Part shown: positions 60,273-64,000 of the stretch, one piece after another | Layout: each line of letters opens with the position of its first letter | Position numbering within the stretch: position 1 is the first letter of the stretch | Assembly (NCBI GenBank): GCA_051745635.1 | Contig: JBNJEH010000001.1 | Coordinates: 1-64,000, forward strand | Length of the DNA stretch: 64,000 nucleotides | Direction: 5' to 3' | DNA from: Brumimicrobium sp051745635 | GTDB lineage: Bacteria; Bacteroidota; Bacteroidia; Flavobacteriales_D; Crocinitomicaceae | Notes under the pieces: generated by a model | Seen by the model: the letters and a program-made list of their open reading frames with translations, nothing else | Databases searched by the model: none | Told to the model about the DNA's origin: nothing | Position numbers and translations under genes: made by a program

Positions 60273-61717
60273 GAATATTTTTTGCATTAATCTTAGTTGT
60301 TATTGGCACACAAGAGGCCAATACCCAGACCAGTTTTTATAAAAAATATTCTGGAGGACCTTTTGATCAAGGAAGAGGGATTGTCCAATTACCGGATTCT
60401 TCATATGCAATCACGGGAGGTAGTTCGTCTTTTGGAGTAAATTCGGGTCAGGCTTTCCTCATGCTCATTGACTCGAGTGGTAATCATTTGTGGACGAAAG
60501 ACTATGGAGGTAACGGAAGTGAAATGGGACAACGGGTTTTTTACGAACCAAATGAAGGTTATTTTATTTTCGGACATTCGAATTCTGCACCTGCTGAAGG
60601 GTATGATTTTTTAGCCTTAAAAACTGATGAGAACGGTGTTCAGAATTGGTCGAAAAACTATGGCACAAAGAACTGGGAGCGGCTTTGGGATGCGAGACGA
60701 CTTGTTGATGGAAGTTTTTTCTTAGTTGGAGAATCGGAAGGTGAGACGACTTCAGGTAAAGATATATACATGGTCAGGCTAGATGATCAGGGCGATTCAA
60801 TATGGTCTAAAACGATATCTACAGCAAACGACGATATCGCTTATGCAGTTGATACATTGACCGATACAACCGTCGTTGTCGGAGGTGTCCATGGAGCAAA
60901 TGGAACTCAAAAAGGTTTTTTAATGGAAGTACATTATGACGGAAGTGTGTTGTGGAAAAATTTTTATGACCAAAGCGGGGTTACCGAAATTTTCGACATA
61001 CAAGTATTTAATGGTGAGATATATTCGGCTGGCTCAATTATTAGTAGTGGCAATGAAGTAAGGGATCAATGGTTTTTAAAAACAGATGTAAATGGAAACC
61101 AGCTTGGTGAGTTTACGAATAATTATTCTAAAGATGATTACCATGAAAGTTTCGCAATTAAGGATGCTGGAGGAATGTATGTTTCGTTGTCATCCTATTC
61201 ACCAGAACTTGATCCGTTTTCAGGTGGGCGGGATGTATTTATTAATAAATTCCACACGAACATGTATTTTAATGGTTTTGCCCAGGCTTATTCTGGCTGG
61301 AATCATGATGAGGCAAATCAAATGATACCAACCATTGAAGGTGGTATTGCGTTTGTTGGAACCGCTAGTGATAACCGAGAAATTGACTCAGAAGGTTCAG
61401 ATGTGATGGTCGTAAAAATTGGGCCTAATGATGAGGTTACAATTGATGCTGATAGTGAAGAACTTGTTCGGCTTAATGAAAATGAATTATCATCGAAATA
61501 CGAGCCCATTTATCCGAATCCTACTGAAGATCGCCTGTTTTTACCAAAGGAAATCCAAGGATCAGACGTCGTACTTTACAATTCTCAGGGCGCAATATTA
61601 AAGACCTTCGAGGAATCAGAAGAAATTATTTCGTTGAGTTCAGTATCATCGGGACTTTATTGGATTTCGGTCGAAATAGAAGGAGAATATTATTTTCAAA
61701 AAATCGTGAAGAAATAA
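60260..61717 (+). CDS. T9SS-exported repeat protein
   Basis: A 485-residue secreted or surface protein. Signal peptide (FFALILVVIGTQEANTQT), then about seven blades of 45-55 residues with a recurring G-x-S/N-x-D-x-(F/Y/W)-(L/M) plus W-x-K-x-(Y/F)-G pattern (for example GGSSSFGVNSGQAFLMLIDSSG, HLWTKDYGG, NWSKNYGT), as in beta-propeller or delta-60-type proteins. A T9SS type A sorting domain closes it (about 408-485: EPIYPNPTEDRLFL ... VVLYNSQGAIL ... SSGLYWISV). Overlaps the barrel gene by 13 nt. Confidence 0.82.
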   Translation: MELVRIFFALILVVIGTQEANTQTSFYKKYSGGPFDQGRGIVQLPDSSYAITGGSSSFGVNSGQAFLMLIDSSGNHLWTKDYGGNGSEMGQRVFYEPNEGYFIFGHSNSAPAEGYDFLALKTDENGVQNWSKNYGTKNWERLWDARRLVDGSFFLVGESEGETTSGKDIYMVRLDDQGDSIWSKTISTANDDIAYAVDTLTDTTVVVGGVHGANGTQKGFLMEVHYDGSVLWKNFYDQSGVTEIFDIQVFNGEIYSAGSIISSGNEVRDQWFLKTDVNGNQLGEFTNNYSKDDYHESFAIKDAGGMYVSLSSYSPELDPFSGGRDVFINKFHTNMYFNGFAQAYSGWNHDEANQMIPTIEGGIAFVGTASDNREIDSEGSDVMVVKIGPNDEVTIDADSEELVRLNENELSSKYEPIYPNPTEDRLFLPKEIQGSDVVLYNSQGAILKTFEESEEIISLSSVSSGLYWISVEIEGEYYFQKIVKK

Positions 61718-61724
61718 CCATTCC

Positions 61725-62240
61725 CTACCACTCCAGAGAATCGTCATCAAACCAGTCGCCCTGAACCCGCAGGGTTTGCTCTATGACGTCGCGTACACAA
61801 TGTTGGCCTCCAGGATAAGGTGATTGATAATCTGCAATAGCTTTGATTTCTACGGCAGCATCCTGGGGACAAGCAGCGACACCTGCTGTTTGCATGACAG
61901 CATAATCCGGAATATCGTCTCCCATGTAAAGTACTTCCCGGTCTTTGAATCCGACCTGGGCACGCAGTTTGTCGTAAACCTCCTTTTTATTTTTCGATTG
62001 CAAAAAGACTTCCTTTACACCCTGTTTCAATAATCTGTCGCGCACTGCAGTTGAATTTCCGCCCGTGACCACGTAAATCGCATAACCTCTTTTTACCGCG
62101 TGTTGGATCGCATAACCGTCGCGCGAATTGAGCGATCTCACGACTTCGTCGCGCATTAAATAGACATTGCCGTCGGTCAAAACGCCATCGACATCAAAAA
62201 TAAATGTGCTTATTCCGGATAATTTCTTTTTATAACTCAT
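61725..62240 (-). CDS. kdsC: KDO 8-phosphate phosphatase (HAD family)
   Basis: Releases phosphate from 3-deoxy-D-manno-octulosonate 8-phosphate for lipopolysaccharide core synthesis. The 171-residue HAD phosphatase has the nucleophile motif D16-V-D18-GVLTDG, the SRDGYAI substrate loop, TGGNS and Y-MGDDIPD for Mg, the compact no-cap plan of KdsC. It overlaps the DUF2520 gene by 11 nt and is transcribed with it. It ends 7 nt from the converging T9SS gene. Confidence 0.9.
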   Translation of the reverse strand: MSYKKKLSGISTFIFDVDGVLTDGNVYLMRDEVVRSLNSRDGYAIQHAVKRGYAIYVVTGGNSTAVRDRLLKQGVKEVFLQSKNKKEVYDKLRAQVGFKDREVLYMGDDIPDYAVMQTAGVAACPQDAAVEIKAIADYQSPYPGGQHCVRDVIEQTLRVQGDWFDDDSLEW

Positions 62241-62997
62241 GATTGTACTTTTCGTCTATCGAGAGGCTCAACAATTCGTAGATCGTTCTTGTTCTGCCAT
62301 CGAGGGAATTTAGATGGTGTTCGATTACTTTGTGGTCTCCGCGCCGCGCTGGTCCCGTTTGTGCATCTCGCGGATGCATGTCGTCCAATTTCTTTACGGT
62401 TTCCTGGATGAGTGGTTTTAACAACTTAAAATCAAGTTTATGCGCTTCAACATGATTTGCGGCCAAACTGTACAAATGATTGGTGAAATTATTTACCAGC
62501 ACTGCTGCAATGTGCAGTTGATAGCGTTTTTCAGAATCAGCACTAAGAACGGTGTTACTTAGTTGATCAGCCAGCGAACGAAGTTCTTCAGCGAATGATG
62601 TGGTGCTCGCTTCGATCAAAAAAGGAACGGATGCAACGTCAACTGCCCGTTCTTTTGAAAACGATTGCAATGGGTAAAAAACGCCAATGTGATCGCGATC
62701 GGGAAGGTTTTCCAGTTTGATACTTCCCGAGGTATACGCTACTGGAGCTTTTGAGGGGATCCGTTCAATCGTGGGATGAATAGCTTGATCCGGAACACAA
62801 ATGAGCGCAAGATCAACACCTTGGAAATCAATTTTTTCGAATTCATGAACCGGTTGAGCGTCAAGGATGTTAGCGAGTTTTCGAGCGTGATTATCATTTC
62901 TGCTGAATACAAATGCAATGTTAAATCCTTTTTGATGCAGCGCTTTACCAAGATGAGTGGCGACGTTACCACTTCCGATAATCCCTATTTTATTCAT
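62230..62997 (-). CDS. Rossmann-like/DUF2520 domain protein
   Basis: A 255-residue NAD(P)-binding protein. The N-terminal GIIGSGNVATHLG (4-16) and LALICVPDQAI form a dinucleotide fold like that of NADP oxidoreductases (ProC/TyrA-like), followed by the DUF2520 helical domain (HIAAVLVNNFTNHLYSLA, MHPRDAQTGPARRGD). The family occurs widely in Bacteroidota beside kdsC; the substrate is unknown. A near-consensus -7 (TACATTTA, minus strand) lies shortly before the ATG. Confidence 0.88.
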   Translation of the reverse strand: MNKIGIIGSGNVATHLGKALHQKGFNIAFVFSRNDNHARKLANILDAQPVHEFEKIDFQGVDLALICVPDQAIHPTIERIPSKAPVAYTSGSIKLENLPDRDHIGVFYPLQSFSKERAVDVASVPFLIEASTTSFAEELRSLADQLSNTVLSADSEKRYQLHIAAVLVNNFTNHLYSLAANHVEAHKLDFKLLKPLIQETVKKLDDMHPRDAQTGPARRGDHKVIEHHLNSLDGRTRTIYELLSLSIDEKYNHEL

Positions 62998-63084
62998 TTT
63001 TCAGGCTTTTTTGTAAATGTACTACTGTTGACTGAACCTTCACAAAAAAAGTAAAATTAAACCACTTAGACGGTCATCATTATG

Positions 63085-63092
63085 TATTTTTG
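63085..63092 (+). promoter_or_regulatory. Candidate -7 box of the cytochrome c biogenesis gene
   Basis: TATTTTTG matches TAnnTTTG 19 nt before ATG 63112; no clear -33. Confidence 0.4.
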
Positions 63093-63111
63093 TAGCTCTA
63101 AACAAAAGGTT

Positions 63112-64000
63112 ATGTTAGATCGAATTTTGAGGGAGCTTTTTTCCATGCGCATGATGGCGATTGGTTTAGTTTTGTTCTTATACGCTATTGCTCATGCTAC
63201 ATTTGTAGAGTCTGATTACGGGACTCCTGCTTCTAAGATTGCGGTCTACAATGCCACTTGGTTCGAAATTCTTTTACTGTACCTTTCGCTGAGCTTGATT
63301 GTCAATATTTTTCGTTACCGCATGTTCGAGCGCAAAAAGGTCGCCGTTCTGTCATTTCATCTCGCATTTCTCGTGATTATCGTCGGCGCCGCTTTAACGC
63401 GATATATCGGCTTTGAAGGGCAAATGCGAATTAAAGAAGGGCAAACCTCAAACGTCATTTTTAGTGGAAGTCCTTATCTTATTTTAAAAGCAAACGACCG
63501 CGTGAATCAGTTTACTTACGAGGATCAGCGCTGGTTGTCTGAAGGCGTGGAAAACCCTTTTTCTTTCGATTTTCAATTGCCCGATCAGCCAGAAATAAAA
63601 GTGGATTATGTCGATTATAAAGAAAATATGGTCGATACCGTCATTACAGCTGACTCCCTGGATGGGAAAGCACTCGAATACGTGGTAAAAGGAAAAACGC
63701 ACTACCTTTTCAATGGAAATCAAAAAGCGATTGGAGGATTGAATTTTTCTTTTGAACGAGAAGGTGAAATTCCAGGGGTAAAAATCTGGGAGGAAAAGGG
63801 CAAGTTGTATATCCAGTCCATCCAGCCTTTTCAACGCGTCGATATGATGAAGCTTTCACGGGAGGACCGCATGAAAAATGGATTAGACCCGAGTAAAATG
63901 GATAGCATTCCCGCCGATACTGCGGTGCCTTTTTATGCTGAACAACTCTATATGTTTGCCGGAGAGAGTTTGATGTTTAAAGGGTTAAAACGCAACGTTC
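63112..64000 (+). CDS. Cytochrome c biogenesis protein, ResB-like N-terminal part (incomplete)
   Basis: Haem-export/attachment membrane protein cut by the right edge after 296 codons. It starts MLDRILRELFSMRMMAIGLVLFLYAIAHATFVESDYGTPASK, followed by two further helices (about 50-66 and 77-95) and LTRYIGFEGQMRIKEGQTSNVIF, the ResB/CcsB start seen in Bacteroidota proteins where ResB and CcsA are fused into about 1000 residues. The visible part after helix 3 is the periplasmic ResB domain. The CcsA half (with the WWD haem motif) would lie beyond the window, so the fusion is inferred. Confidence 0.85.
   Translation, partial: MLDRILRELFSMRMMAIGLVLFLYAIAHATFVESDYGTPASKIAVYNATWFEILLLYLSLSLIVNIFRYRMFERKKVAVLSFHLAFLVIIVGAALTRYIGFEGQMRIKEGQTSNVIFSGSPYLILKANDRVNQFTYEDQRWLSEGVENPFSFDFQLPDQPEIKVDYVDYKENMVDTVITADSLDGKALEYVVKGKTHYLFNGNQKAIGGLNFSFEREGEIPGVKIWEEKGKLYIQSIQPFQRVDMMKLSREDRMKNGLDPSKMDSIPADTAVPFYAEQLYMFAGESLMFKGLKRNV

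Noticed and set aside
1..64000. tRNA, rRNA or tmRNA genes
   Set aside because: Scanning by eye found no T-loop GTTCGAATC-type motif with a flanking acceptor stem and no rRNA-like sequence.

Overview
The window is a chromosomal stretch of a Bacteroidota bacterium, most like the Flavobacteriales/Cryomorphaceae side of the phylum. The evidence is phylum-specific: three proteins with type IX secretion (T9SS) C-terminal sorting domains, promoters of the TTTG-N19-21-TAnnTTTG type rather than the E. coli type, mostly weak Shine-Dalgarno sites, S46 and S9 dipeptidyl peptidases, a ~1380-residue type II-C Cas9, the SiaB/SiaC (DUF1987) pair and a ResB/CcsA-type cytochrome c biogenesis protein. Most of the sequence is ordinary core chromosome.

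Layout. 1-4301: type II CRISPR effector cas9 (minus strand), followed 11 nt later by the start of a pRiA4b ORF-3-like gene cut by the window edge; no array, cas1 or cas2 is in view. 4672-8269: envelope polysaccharide genes (rfaD; O-antigen ligase/polymerase; Wzz-like chain-length protein) with a striking 7-bp-period repeat at 5655-5839. 8312-20561: S46 peptidase, membrane protein, coaE, siaC-siaB, methyltransferase, ZIP transporter, GH3 lipoprotein, OsmC, lipA and a 1036-residue T9SS cargo. 20845-26208: CoA-binding protein, then an overlapping run aspC-like/rfaE1/trkH/ubiE. 26209-31060: accessory-looking stretch with REP-like repeats, glutaminase, a 127-bp direct repeat and three AT-rich genes for unknown exported proteins. 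31061-37384: MFS and DoxX proteins, then the translation cluster rplM-rpsI-rpsB-tsf-pyrH-frr read leftwards. 37621-45521: DPP-IV-like peptidase, a small exported basic protein and the methionine locus metY-metX-hom-metZ.

45557-64000: T9SS cargo, NUDIX, aminotransferase, ECF sigma factor, an RND efflux operon (adaptor-pump-TolC), several unknowns, a three-gene lipoprotein/outer-membrane/T9SS-cargo module, kdsC with a DUF2520 gene, and the 5' part of a cytochrome c biogenesis gene.

The most interesting element is the methionine leader (about 40314-40702). A SAM-I (S-box) riboswitch is followed, 8 nt after its closing helix, by a 40-codon ORF ending in CCCCWCMCCC, then by a GC-rich hairpin and metY (sulfide-using O-acetylhomoserine sulfhydrylase). 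This looks like a two-input leader that reads SAM through the aptamer and cysteine (or cysteinyl-tRNA) through ribosome stalling. The genes downstream make homoserine, activate it and sulfhydrylate it, so both inputs make metabolic sense. Other points worth attention are the pRiA4b-like gene beside cas9, a possible tracrRNA in the cas9 leader, a family of short-period degenerate repeats at gene ends, and the AT-rich island with its long direct repeat.
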